From the IMG/VR virus record IMGVR_UViG_3300047564_001494, positions 1 to 46,393 of that record: DNA of 46,393 nucleotides. The stretch is one strand, 5' to 3'. The DNA is from a virus. The notes under the pieces were generated by a model. The model was not told where the DNA came from. It made no database searches and saw only the letters and a list, made by a program, of their open reading frames with translations. This document shows positions 25,990 through 33,717 of the stretch, one piece after another. Made by a program: the position numbers and the translations under genes. Numbering within the stretch: position 1 is the first letter of the stretch; each line of letters begins with the position of its first letter.

Positions 25990-26385
25990 TTAATACCAGA
26001 ACATTTCCCAACCTTCGGGAGCCTTGCCAAATGGCCAGCGAACCTTCCAAGTTTCAGGATTAACCAGAACTCGGTGCTCCACTGCACCAGCTTTACCAGG
26101 CGAGTAATACCTATTAGACCGGGGATCCCACTCCTCAGTCTTTACATCAACATGAAGGACTTCACCGCAATGGCAGAGAACAATGTCTGTCTTGCCTGTA
26201 CACCCAACGTTTTTAAAAACCTCAGCACCGCGCTTTAAAGCTTCAGTGATGACAACATATTCAGCAATATCACCAAGCCTGCTGGTATCAGTGAGTGTTA
26301 GCCCACGTGGCTCCGGTAGTGGCTTCAGCGGCGATAGGTATTCGGAGGTTGTAGTGCTCTCCGGCTTGAGCTGCTGCGAGTTCAA
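25990..26385 (-). CDS. PD-(D/E)XK nuclease-like protein
   Basis: A reading frame of 131 residues behind the DNA polymerase gene. The core RLGDIAEYVVITEALKRG has Glu42, then a Cys/Gly turn KTDIVL with Asp67, and VDVKTEEW with Asp80-x-Lys82, which is the PD-(D/E)XK arrangement seen in small cyanobacterial and phage endonucleases. Two Cys (C71, C73 in LCHCGE) are unusual. The start is uncertain: the longest frame begins with TTG at 26385 and overlaps the polymerase by 98 bases, and no ATG or GTG follows in frame before the core. It may be a Holliday-junction or repair nuclease. Confidence 0.68.
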   Translation of the reverse strand: MNSQQLKPESTTTSEYLSPLKPLPEPRGLTLTDTSRLGDIAEYVVITEALKRGAEVFKNVGCTGKTDIVLCHCGEVLHVDVKTEEWDPRSNRYYSPGKAGAVEHRVLVNPETWKVRWPFGKAPEGWEMFWY

Positions 26386-27559
26386 GATTAAACATTAAGT
26401 TGTCCGCATGAGCGGGGTTACATTCAAACTGAAGCTCGTCATGGACAAATGCCAGTTGATCAGCTTCGATATTCATTTGTTTGATCTGATCGTTAGCGAT
26501 GACCATCCACCGCTTAGCAATGACACCAGCTCCTGATTGAAGCAGATAGTTCAGTGCTTTGTGGGACCCATCAACAGTGATGCGCCTTCCGTCAATCGAA
26601 TTGATGTGCCCATCTTTTTCGACTTTTCGCTTGACTGCAGCAACAAAGTCACTAAGACCTTCAATTGCATCAAGATACGCTTTCCGTATTTCGGCCCCCT
26701 TTTTTCGAGCTTTATCGGCTGAAAGCTGAGGGTCATAGGAATATCCAATCTTTTCGTTCCCAGCTCCATAAAGGAAGGCATAGGTAACGGTTTTAACAAG
26801 CTTACGGCTAATGCCAATCTTGTCGGCATTAACTTGGTGGATATCACCATTGAGCAGGATTTCAGAATACCTGCCATCGTCATAACGAGCAAGGTAATGC
26901 GCGAACATCCGCAGCTCGATGCCGCTAAGGTCCGCCCCAACCATGCATAATCCTGGAGTAGCAGTGAAGAGTCGTCTGAATCGTTCATCCGATGGGACTT
27001 GTCCTAGGTTTGGATTTCGATGAGCACAACGGTGGGTGTTAGTAGCAACCGAACAGTGGTGATGAACTCGGCCATTTCGACAAAGCTTCTGCCAGGCATT
27101 GACGCCTTCCGACAACATGCCTAGCTGCTTTTTCATTTCCAAACACTTGAAGAAGTCAAGTGCCAATGGAGTGCCGATCTCAGTAAGCACTACCTCATCG
27201 ATAGTAGGCTTACCTTTATCTGTGAATAGAGTTGGCTTCCAGCCATAGAACGTCTGCATCAACCATGCGATGTGGTCTCGACTGGTTGCATTAAGGTCCT
27301 TGATGCGCGTAGAAGGGCATCCAGTGAAATATCCTTGGGTCTTGTTAGGACGACGAGGAGTAAACTCGCCTCCCGCAACGAAAGGATGTTGCTTTCTAAG
27401 AGATGCCTGCAGCGATTCAAGTGAAGATCGTAGTTCTGATTCCAACTCATGAGCGGATCGTTCGTCAAATTGCCATCCATGGATTTCCTGTTTAGTCAGG
27501 ATTTCTGCAACGCGATGTTCTAGTCCGACCCATTCAGGTATTTGTGGAAATGCTTCCAT
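26288..27559 (-). CDS. DNA polymerase A, polymerase domain (split gene)
   Basis: A 423-residue protein with only the polymerase part of a T7 gp5-like enzyme. It begins with sequence homologous to the middle of gp5 (VGLEHRVAEILTKQEIHGWQ). Motif A is ADLSGIELRMFA with Asp210; motif B is KTVTYAFLYGAG with Tyr260 at the position equivalent to E. coli Phe762; motif C is FVHDELQF with Asp374 and Glu375. The proofreading domain is a separate gene upstream that overlaps by 40 bases in another frame. The ATG lies inside that gene. The two proteins should assemble into a functional polymerase. Confidence 0.93.
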   Translation of the reverse strand: MEAFPQIPEWVGLEHRVAEILTKQEIHGWQFDERSAHELESELRSSLESLQASLRKQHPFVAGGEFTPRRPNKTQGYFTGCPSTRIKDLNATSRDHIAWLMQTFYGWKPTLFTDKGKPTIDEVVLTEIGTPLALDFFKCLEMKKQLGMLSEGVNAWQKLCRNGRVHHHCSVATNTHRCAHRNPNLGQVPSDERFRRLFTATPGLCMVGADLSGIELRMFAHYLARYDDGRYSEILLNGDIHQVNADKIGISRKLVKTVTYAFLYGAGNEKIGYSYDPQLSADKARKKGAEIRKAYLDAIEGLSDFVAAVKRKVEKDGHINSIDGRRITVDGSHKALNYLLQSGAGVIAKRWMVIANDQIKQMNIEADQLAFVHDELQFECNPAHADNLMFNLELAAAQAGEHYNLRIPIAAEATTGATWANTH

Positions 27560-28035
27560 AGCTTGGTGGTAACTTGTACGTCTTGAACCATGTAGTCCTC
27601 CATGTCTTGGGACCAGTCTTTCCAGTCAGTCTGCTTGGCAAACTCACCTTTGTATTCACCTAGGCGATAGCCATAGGCTTCCAAAGAATGACGGCCGTAC
27701 AACTGCAACGGCATTCGTGGCAGGTTGCGCTTTTGATCTATCTTGAGAATGTCAGGATGAAAAAGCCTAGAAAGCACAAGAGTGTCAAGACACCTAGGTG
27801 GTTGGAACCATCCATAGAATTTCTGAATTACTGGCACGTCATAGTTGATGATGTTGTGCCCAATGATCGTGTCAGCCTCTTCCAACATCGTGATAGCACG
27901 AGATATTGGAGCCTGGCTGCCTTCGTCATTGAAGACATAAATCTCACCGTTATCAAGGTCTTTGATAGCAACACAGTGAATAGTGGAAACGTTGTTGTAA
28001 AGACCGTCGGTTTCAAGGTCGAAGATCAGGTTCAT
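27520..28035 (-). CDS. DNA polymerase A, 3'-5' exonuclease domain (split gene)
   Basis: A 171-residue DEDDy proofreading exonuclease, equivalent to the N-terminus of T7 gp5. Exo I is IFDLETDG with Asp6 and Glu8, Exo II is GHNIINYDVPV with Asp66, and Exo III is YMVQD with Tyr148 and Asp152. It ends with the helix that in T7 leads on to the polymerase domain (LWKHFHKYLNGSD, then stop). The polymerase ORF starts 40 bases before this stop in the -1 frame. It can act as separate subunit or a frameshift may join the two. It overlaps the previous small gene by four bases. Confidence 0.92.
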   Translation of the reverse strand: MNLIFDLETDGLYNNVSTIHCVAIKDLDNGEIYVFNDEGSQAPISRAITMLEEADTIIGHNIINYDVPVIQKFYGWFQPPRCLDTLVLSRLFHPDILKIDQKRNLPRMPLQLYGRHSLEAYGYRLGEYKGEFAKQTDWKDWSQDMEDYMVQDVQVTTKLWKHFHKYLNGSD

Positions 28036-28232
28036 TCAGTAGCCTCCAGTTCGGCGGCGATTGAGCAGAGGTAATCAACGCATTCCATGCCGTCCCAGTG
28101 GTGGTTCACCTGATCCGCAGCAGCTCGCAGGGCACCAGCCAATGCTCCAATGTCCATTTCAAAGGGGTCTGCAGTCCAGCTGTCCTCGTACTCCTTGAGC
28201 ACAGCAGCAGCGGCGGGGGAGAGGTCAGTCAT
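28032..28232 (-). CDS. Small acidic protein, unknown
   Basis: A 66-residue protein starting at the ATG at 28232 (MTDLSPAAAAVLKEYEDSWT), with a helical Ala-rich core ALAGALRAAADQVNHHWDG and SIAAELEATE at the end. Similar short Ala-rich proteins with LSPAA and LRAAADQV occur in cyanophages and cyanobacteria (from memory). The ATG overlaps the TGA of the preceding gene by one base. It sits between primase-helicase and polymerase genes and is probably replication-linked, with function unknown. Confidence 0.7.
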   Translation of the reverse strand: MTDLSPAAAAVLKEYEDSWTADPFEMDIGALAGALRAAADQVNHHWDGMECVDYLCSIAAELEATE

Positions 28233-28405
28233 CACTCAGCAATCCGATAGGTTGGATCTTTGATGACAGCCTCCATCTGCTGGATCACATCAGCCCGAAA
28301 CGGTTGAGCACGTTGCACCATTTCTGGAGACGGCGGTTTGGGGCGCTTGAGCTGTGCCTCGTAGTTAGAAGTCTGTTGTTGCTTCAAATTCGGCTTCAAC
28401 ATCAT
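28232..28405 (-). CDS. Small protein between primase-helicase and polymerase
   Basis: A 57-residue protein, MMLKPNLKQQQTSNYEAQLK, then a Pro-rich link KRPKPPSPEM and a helix VQRAQPFRADVIQQMEAVIK. It begins inside the last 41 bases of the primase-helicase gene, whose acidic C-terminus is read in another frame. ATG at 28405 or 28402 is possible. No family recognised. Spacing and overlap make it a likely real gene. Confidence 0.6.
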   Translation of the reverse strand: MMLKPNLKQQQTSNYEAQLKRPKPPSPEMVQRAQPFRADVIQQMEAVIKDPTYRIAE

Positions 28406-29957
28406 GTTCTTTAAATTGACAAGTGGATAAGTCAAAGGAAAGTTCGCAGGCTGGTCCGACTTCACCAGTGAATCGGTTCTTCAGAACCCGCACCGTGGTG
28501 TTGCTGGTCCCCTTCTGCTGGTTGCGCTCGAGGGCGATCACGGCATCACTGAGCTGAGCAATAGAAGCGGACCCTCGAAGCTGACCCAACGTGACTCGTG
28601 CCCCCTCCTCGTGGTTCTGATCACTGGAGGTGCGCCTCAGGTGCGAGACAAGGAACATCGAGATACCAGTCCGTTCCACAAGGGAGCGCAGGCGGGTCAT
28701 GGTTTGATCGATGATCCGGCGTTCATCACCATCAAGACCACTCAACAGGATGCTGAGGTGATCGAGGATGACAACCCGTACATCAAGGCCCTGAGCGAGG
28801 TATTCCACCCGGTTGTAAATGACATCAGGATCAAACGATCCGAAGCCATCGAACAGGTAAAGGTTCCAATCCTTCAGTGTCTTGTTGTACGCATTAAGCA
28901 AGGTCTCACGATCGTGTTCACCGATGTGAAACGCTTTGCCCTCAGCAGCAGACATCAGACCAAGTGCTGTACGTCTGTTGCTTTCCTCAAGTGCGAGATA
29001 ACCCACTCGTTCGCCGCTGGAAAGTAGATGAGTTGCAAGCTCGCGCATGAAGGAACTTTTGCCGATTCCACTTCCTGCAGTGACGCAGATAAGCTCTCCG
29101 TATCTAATACCGTGAAGCTTCTGTTGAAGACCCTTATACGGGTACTCATGGGCACAAGGAGGGTTAGGAGTGGTGATTACTTCAAGGAGGCTCTTCGCTT
29201 CGACAATGCCATCTGGGCGGTATGGGGCAGCGTTCCAGATCGCTTCCCTAATCGCCTGTGCCTGGCCTGCCTGGATTGCATCGGAAGCATCCTTGAAATC
29301 ATGCAGACAAGCAATCTTGACTTTGCCTGGTGGTAAGACCCCAGCCGCATCCTTCGCCGCCTGACGGCCAGCATCGTCGTTGTCAAAGAACAAGACAATC
29401 TCTTGATAGCCCTGGAGCCACTCAAGCTGCCTTTGAATCGAGCGTTTTGCCGATGCGGCACCATCCGGTACTGAAACCATCGGCCAACCCGACATAGCTT
29501 CATAACACGAAAGAGCATCGAGCTCCCCTTCGGTGATAACCACCCTCTTTCCAGAGCTTGGGAATAGATGCTGTCCAAAGAGGCTGTGGTCTGAGTTGTT
29601 TCCATCCCAGGTGAATTGTTTGTCAGTGGTTTTGACCTTTGCACCTGTGCAGATCCCATCACTGTTGAAGTAGTGAAAGTAAAGGCGGCTTCCGTCTCGA
29701 TTGACTCGATACTTGCGGCACACCTCCTCACTAATCCGACGCTTAGGAAGTGGTTCAGGTGACCCTTTGAGGGTGAATGTCATCCGTGGTTGTTTCGATG
29801 GTTGATAATCAGATCCATCACCAGGCTCCCAATGCTGACAGCCAAAGCAGTAGCCATGGCCGTCGTCATAACGAGCGAGATTGTCCTGTGATCCACAAGA
29901 GGGACAGGGCTCATGCCTTAGGAACTCGCTGACGGACTGCATTTGCGATGGATGCAT
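28365..29957 (-). CDS. Primase-helicase (T7 gp4-like)
   Basis: A 530-residue bifunctional protein (T7 gp4A is 566). The N-terminal zinc finger is C18-x2-C21 and C37-x2-C40. The TOPRIM motifs are VVITEGELDALS and FFDNDDAGRQAA. The RecA-like helicase has Walker A GSGIGKSS near residue 300 and Walker B VVILDHLSILLSG near 395, followed by a SHLRR sensor segment. It unwinds DNA and makes primers for the split polymerase. Start at ATG 29957 or 29942. The acidic C-terminal tail ends with Phe (EATTDF), as in T7 gp4, where it contacts the polymerase. Confidence 0.95.
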   Translation of the reverse strand: MHPSQMQSVSEFLRHEPCPSCGSQDNLARYDDGHGYCFGCQHWEPGDGSDYQPSKQPRMTFTLKGSPEPLPKRRISEEVCRKYRVNRDGSRLYFHYFNSDGICTGAKVKTTDKQFTWDGNNSDHSLFGQHLFPSSGKRVVITEGELDALSCYEAMSGWPMVSVPDGAASAKRSIQRQLEWLQGYQEIVLFFDNDDAGRQAAKDAAGVLPPGKVKIACLHDFKDASDAIQAGQAQAIREAIWNAAPYRPDGIVEAKSLLEVITTPNPPCAHEYPYKGLQQKLHGIRYGELICVTAGSGIGKSSFMRELATHLLSSGERVGYLALEESNRRTALGLMSAAEGKAFHIGEHDRETLLNAYNKTLKDWNLYLFDGFGSFDPDVIYNRVEYLAQGLDVRVVILDHLSILLSGLDGDERRIIDQTMTRLRSLVERTGISMFLVSHLRRTSSDQNHEEGARVTLGQLRGSASIAQLSDAVIALERNQQKGTSNTTVRVLKNRFTGEVGPACELSFDLSTCQFKEHDVEAEFEATTDF

Positions 29958-30132
29958 AAACGGCTGCAGTATCTACGAAGTACGAATGCCAATCATCGAT
30001 TGCCTCGATAAAGGCATCGACTACATCATCAGGAGACAGCACACCATCTTTTACGTTGTCATCCGCGCAGCACAGCGTGTCTGAGAAAAACTCAACAAGC
30101 TCATCATACGCAGCTTTCTTATCAAGGATCAT
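29911..30132 (-). CDS. Small acidic protein, unknown
   Basis: A 73-residue acidic, helical protein (MILDKKAAYDELVEFFSDTL, then DGVLSPDDVVDAFIEAIDDW). Start taken at the ATG that overlaps the endonuclease stop (ATGA), rather than three codons upstream. It overlaps the primase-helicase start by 47 bases. Its strong negative charge could mimic nucleic acid or modulate the neighbouring enzymes. No family recognised. Confidence 0.7.
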   Translation of the reverse strand: MILDKKAAYDELVEFFSDTLCCADDNVKDGVLSPDDVVDAFIEAIDDWHSYFVDTAAVYASIANAVRQRVPKA

Positions 30133-30482
30133 GTCAACCATTCAATGGGAATCGAGTGAAATGCACACCAAAGGAAGCCGTTCTTCTCCGCCCATTTGGC
30201 GTAAGTCGTTTTGGATCCTTTGTTGATCTTGTTAAAGGGGGATTGAAATACGAAGCGAATGTCTAGCTCAGGATTGGCTGCCTTGACAGCTTTCATCTTG
30301 CGCCGGTCCTCCTCCGTGAGTTGCCCTTTGGTCTCTAAATAGATTCCATTAGGCAATAAAAAATCAGGCGTGTAGTTACACCTGAGCACGTAGGGAACCT
30401 TGGTCGATTCATACTCGTAATCAACCCCCAGGTTGGTGAGAAGATCAGCGACCTTCTCCTCCAACCCAGAGCGGAAAGCCAT
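30129..30482 (-). CDS. Endonuclease I, Holliday junction resolvase (T7 gp3-like)
   Basis: A 117-residue protein (T7 gp3 is 149). It has the T7 endonuclease I site: Glu8/Glu9 in GLEEKVADLL, Asp40 in NYTPDFLLPN, and Glu50 and Lys52 in YLETKGQL, with the same Asp-Glu-Lys spacing as T7 D55, E65 and K67. It resolves branched DNA and helps break down host DNA. It overlaps the SSB gene by one base. The C-terminus is shorter than in T7. Confidence 0.93.
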   Translation of the reverse strand: MAFRSGLEEKVADLLTNLGVDYEYESTKVPYVLRCNYTPDFLLPNGIYLETKGQLTEEDRRKMKAVKAANPELDIRFVFQSPFNKINKGSKTTYAKWAEKNGFLWCAFHSIPIEWLT

Positions 30483-31051
30483 CAGAAGTCGATGTCTTCT
30501 TCGGTGACCGGAGCCGGGGTGACATTCGGATCATCAGCTTTAAAGCCTTTCGTTTTACCGAACAGCTCAGCTACATCCTCAGCATTCATATCCCCTGCAT
30601 CCACACCAGCACTGTTAGACAGGCTGATCAGTTGAATGCCTTTGAGCTTCAGACTGGTGCCGTAGGTGACACCATCTTTGAGGATGTAGGGCTTCTGGAA
30701 GAAGGCCAACTTGACCGTAGCTCCCGAATAAATCGGAAGACTGGTGTTCGTGATAACCGTACCTTCGCTATCCACGATGGTCGGCATGTTCTCTTCATTC
30801 CAAGAGAACTTCACTTTGTACTGGTTTTCAGCAACCTCTTCCCAGGGTTCGGGCTTGAGGGTGGATCGCTTGGGGTTCTTCAGCTTTGATTCACACCACT
30901 TAAGGACTTCCGTGCGGTCATCCTCGAGTTGCTGAATCAGATCATCAGTGAAAATAGTAGCAAGAGAGTAACCAAACTTGCTGGGCTTCATCACAGCCTG
31001 GTAACCCTCAAGGACAACAGGCTTTTCAGTGACGATAGTTTTGGTGGCCAT
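30482..31051 (-). CDS. Single-stranded DNA-binding protein (T7 gp2.5-like)
   Basis: A 189-residue protein (T7 gp2.5 is 232). It has an OB-fold-like beta pattern (VKFSWNEENMPTIVDSEGTV, then YSGATVKLAFFQKPYI and TYGTSLKLKGIQLISL). It ends with a very acidic tail, VTEEDIDF, with a final Phe. In T7 the acidic tail and terminal Phe contact the polymerase and primase-helicase. It has one base in common with the RNA polymerase stop and with the endonuclease start. Function from family and synteny. Confidence 0.92.
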   Translation of the reverse strand: MATKTIVTEKPVVLEGYQAVMKPSKFGYSLATIFTDDLIQQLEDDRTEVLKWCESKLKNPKRSTLKPEPWEEVAENQYKVKFSWNEENMPTIVDSEGTVITNTSLPIYSGATVKLAFFQKPYILKDGVTYGTSLKLKGIQLISLSNSAGVDAGDMNAEDVAELFGKTKGFKADDPNVTPAPVTEEDIDF

Positions 31052-33387
31052 TAACAGAAAAAGTAGGTTGATTCAAGGACAGAGTCGAGATCCAGATCAC
31101 CAATGATTGGTGGAGGTGTCTCGGCTCCAATAGCTTCAGCAAACTCCTCGAGGAAGCTGCTGTCTGCAAAGATTTCGTAGTAGGTCTCCCTAACTACACG
31201 GTTGAGTTCACCCATGTCTGTAGCCCTGCAAAGGACTGAGTCATGGATGACGGTGAATGGGGCGGTGAACTTTAGGAATGCAAGATGCAACAGACTTGCA
31301 TCCAAACTGTGAATGAGGTTGGGAGCAGTGCTGGACTTATGTCCATTGATGTCTGGACCTACAGGTTCATCAGCAAGTTTGATCTTGCATGTTCCTAGGA
31401 TTTCCAACTCAACACGCTTATAGCTGTACTTTTGCCGGTCTTGTTTGACCAGAAAGCCAGATGGTGTCTCCCATTGCAAGTGATCAGCGCCACGTTTGAT
31501 TGCAGCACCTACCTCCTGCTTAATCCAGTCCATGACCTGCATCGGCCCAGGCACTACTTCATACATTGCTTCCCTAACAGCATTGACAATCAAAGTCAAT
31601 TCATCAGGAGTGAACTCGGCTCCCTTTTCCTTCAGCGCATCACGGATGTACTGACGATTTGAGTGACGAGTGGCATTGTATGGGATAGTCATAACGGTTC
31701 TTTTTGTGACCTTCCGATCTAAAAGATCCGCTAAATGCTGAGGCAACTTAGGCTTTGCTGTCTCTGCAACAATCTTGTATGCATCTACTGGTTGCTCACC
31801 ATTGATGACATTGACAAGCTTGGCAGTGGATCTGTCTTGCGCCAATCCAGCCAGGATCTGTAGTCCTGAACAGGTGGCATCGACAGCGATGGGCTGAGAT
31901 GTCCAACTCCTCGTGCATTCAATGACACAAGCGTTGTATTCCTCACACGCAGCAAGGAATTGCCACGGTTCAGAAACACCTTCCCATTCACATAAATTGA
32001 CTAGTGGATCGGTTGCAACACGAGAGATCAGGGCAAGGTTTGCTTTGACCCACTCCTGCCGCTCCAGCAGGGTTGCCTTGTCCAAGCCGTAGGTGGTAGC
32101 GACCTGGAAGGCCAACCACCCCTCAGCCTCATCAGTCATGAAGCTGGGCTCCGCAAACTTCAGTAGCGATTTACCGAAGTCAGTGTCCTGTGGGGTGAGA
32201 AAGGCAGGGATTGGGTAGGTGCGACCTCGATAGTCAAAAGACCACGGGAGATAGAACTTGTCCTTCTCCTTAAAGATCTCCACCGTTTGCATAGTCATCC
32301 TCGTTCGACACGAGCGTTTAAAGCTCGCGGCGTTTTGATTCATGACCTCAGCAGCCGTGCGTCGATACTCGTGCCTAGCTTCTTCGTTGTCTGCAATGTC
32401 CCACGGTTTGGCGGGCATAGGCAGCTCAACGATGGGTAGGAACTTACCCACCTTGTAGCCCTTCTCCAACAAGATCTCTGCCACCTCAACCACAAAAGGA
32501 TTGAGGGTGTAGGCGACCTTCTGGAGCTTGTTCAAAAACAGGAGTGGGACGTTCCCCTGTATTAATGTCGGGTCGCCCCTTCGGACCATTTCGTGGCCCT
32601 TCATGACCTCATTGGTGAGGTAGCCACCTGGCTGAATCGGTGACCAATCACGGGGTGGGATGAGCATCGGCCAGGCCATCGGAGCAAACATCAGCGCATC
32701 GCGCATCAGCTCCTCTTTCTGCATGGCAAACAGCAAGGATGGGACAATCAAGGTCTGACGACCCTTGAGCCCTTCCTGCCGAAACAGACGGTCAAACCAG
32801 CCGGTGGAGCGCATGACGCAGTCCAGCAGCCAGGCCCCCAGCTTGGCCCGCACGATGCCTCCCCACGGCTGCCAGTGGTAGTCATGGCGGTTCATCAGCG
32901 TTCGGGCCACGGTGGCCTTCTGCTGGGTGCCGCAGGCGCTGTGCCAGTAGCTCCTCCTGATGCGGTCCATTAGATCCTTGTCCTGGGCCTCGTACCAGCG
33001 GATCTGGGCCTCTTGCTCTAAGGCGTGACCAATGGCGTTGATCACGTTGGCCACCTCGTTGGACTTGTCCTTGGGGCTGAACACCTTGTCAAAGGTCAGC
33101 TTCAGCGCAATGGCTGCTGCTGCCTCTGGCTCGATGCCCTCGAGGTACTGGTGGATGGTGGCAAAGTCCTTGCCGTTGTGGCCCTCGTGGATCCGTCTCA
33201 CCGTCTCCTCGATGGTGCGGGCCACCTCGGGTAGCGCAGCGGTGATGCTGGCGCACCCATAGACCGATGCGGAGGCGTAGGTGCGCTCCTCCAGCTTGCG
33301 GGTGTTGTCGATCAGCCGGTCACGCCCGCAGGCGATCGCACGGCGCTCCAAGGCGAGCTGCTCATCAATCTGAGCGGGGGTTGGCAT
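31051..33387 (-). CDS. Phage single-subunit DNA-directed RNA polymerase
   Basis: A 778-residue T7-type RNA polymerase (T7: 883). The palm motif is DATCSGLQILAGL near residue 502 (T7 Asp537). The O-helix region is KRTVMTIPYNATRHS near 566, with Lys and Tyr present but Asn where T7 has Gly640. The second catalytic Asp is in FTVIHDSVLC near 714 (T7 Asp812), and LIHSLDASLLHLAF precedes it. It transcribes the replication and late genes from phage promoters. It is the first gene behind the terminator and attP region. A CCACT-containing motif lies 12 bases upstream of its ATG. Confidence 0.96.
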   Translation of the reverse strand: MPTPAQIDEQLALERRAIACGRDRLIDNTRKLEERTYASASVYGCASITAALPEVARTIEETVRRIHEGHNGKDFATIHQYLEGIEPEAAAAIALKLTFDKVFSPKDKSNEVANVINAIGHALEQEAQIRWYEAQDKDLMDRIRRSYWHSACGTQQKATVARTLMNRHDYHWQPWGGIVRAKLGAWLLDCVMRSTGWFDRLFRQEGLKGRQTLIVPSLLFAMQKEELMRDALMFAPMAWPMLIPPRDWSPIQPGGYLTNEVMKGHEMVRRGDPTLIQGNVPLLFLNKLQKVAYTLNPFVVEVAEILLEKGYKVGKFLPIVELPMPAKPWDIADNEEARHEYRRTAAEVMNQNAASFKRSCRTRMTMQTVEIFKEKDKFYLPWSFDYRGRTYPIPAFLTPQDTDFGKSLLKFAEPSFMTDEAEGWLAFQVATTYGLDKATLLERQEWVKANLALISRVATDPLVNLCEWEGVSEPWQFLAACEEYNACVIECTRSWTSQPIAVDATCSGLQILAGLAQDRSTAKLVNVINGEQPVDAYKIVAETAKPKLPQHLADLLDRKVTKRTVMTIPYNATRHSNRQYIRDALKEKGAEFTPDELTLIVNAVREAMYEVVPGPMQVMDWIKQEVGAAIKRGADHLQWETPSGFLVKQDRQKYSYKRVELEILGTCKIKLADEPVGPDINGHKSSTAPNLIHSLDASLLHLAFLKFTAPFTVIHDSVLCRATDMGELNRVVRETYYEIFADSSFLEEFAEAIGAETPPPIIGDLDLDSVLESTYFFC

Positions 33388-33433
33388 GTTGTCTCAAGTG
33401 GAAAGGTTGTCGCTAGAACCCGATTTACTTATT

Positions 33434-33500
33434 TTGATTAGTGGATCCTTGTAACCACAAGAAAAGCCGGGCTTTCACCCGGCTCTTGTCCACTAATCAA
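33434..33500. repeat. 12-bp inverted repeat enclosing a terminator hairpin
   Basis: The 12-mer TCCACTAATCAA is present on the plus strand at 33489-33500 and on the minus strand at 33434-33445, with a 43-base interval that holds a second inverted repeat (ACAAG/CTTGT) and the terminator stem. The same 12-mer occurs on the minus strand at 37837-37848 in the leader of a small early gene. It could be an arm-type binding site of the integrase, or a promoter element that was copied. Confidence 0.7.
33461..33484 (-). terminator. Intrinsic terminator between integrase/attP and RNA polymerase
   Basis: On the minus strand AGCCGGG, a six-base loop (TGAAAG) and CCCGGCT form a perfect 7-bp stem followed by TTTTC. 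It would stop transcripts coming from the marR-int genes before the RNA polymerase gene, so RNA polymerase needs its own promoter or read-through. Confidence 0.82.
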
Positions 33501-33517
33501 TCTCAGTCTGGCCGCGA

Positions 33518-33556
33518 ACCTGAAACTAGCGCGTCTACCAATTCCGCCACATCCGC
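33518..33556 (-). other. Probable attP: 5' half of a tRNA-Leu gene
   Basis: Read on the minus strand from 33556, the sequence is a perfect-looking tRNA-Leu 5' part: the acceptor strand GCGGATG, then TGGCGGAATTGGTAGACGCG of the D-arm region, and CTAGT followed by the anticodon loop TTCAGGT (anticodon CAG). After position 33518 the expected partner of the anticodon stem (ACTAG) is missing, so the tRNA is not complete. Marine cyanopodoviruses with an integrase gene are known to carry about 40 bases of host tRNA-Leu as att site. The site lies about 160 bases behind the integrase stop. Confidence 0.83.
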
Positions 33557-33717
33557 AAGTGGCACAAGGTCAACCAGCGCAATCGATCTCGAGGATTTTT
33601 TGGCGGTTTTCCCTGCGGTTTCGCAAATTGAGACTCACAGAGATTGGAGTCATTTGCTGGCGAAAGCGTAGCAGATCGGGGGTCACTAGTCGCGCTCAGT
33701 CAGGAGCTAGTCCGGAC

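Noticed and set aside
27520-27600. A classic -1 programmed frameshift joining the two polymerase ORFs
   Set aside because: No X-XXY-YYZ heptamer with a downstream structure is visible. An in-frame ATG for the second ORF explains the layout.
33511-33556. A complete tRNA-Leu gene
   Set aside because: Only the 5' half through the anticodon loop is present. The stem partner and the T-arm are missing, so attP is the better reading.
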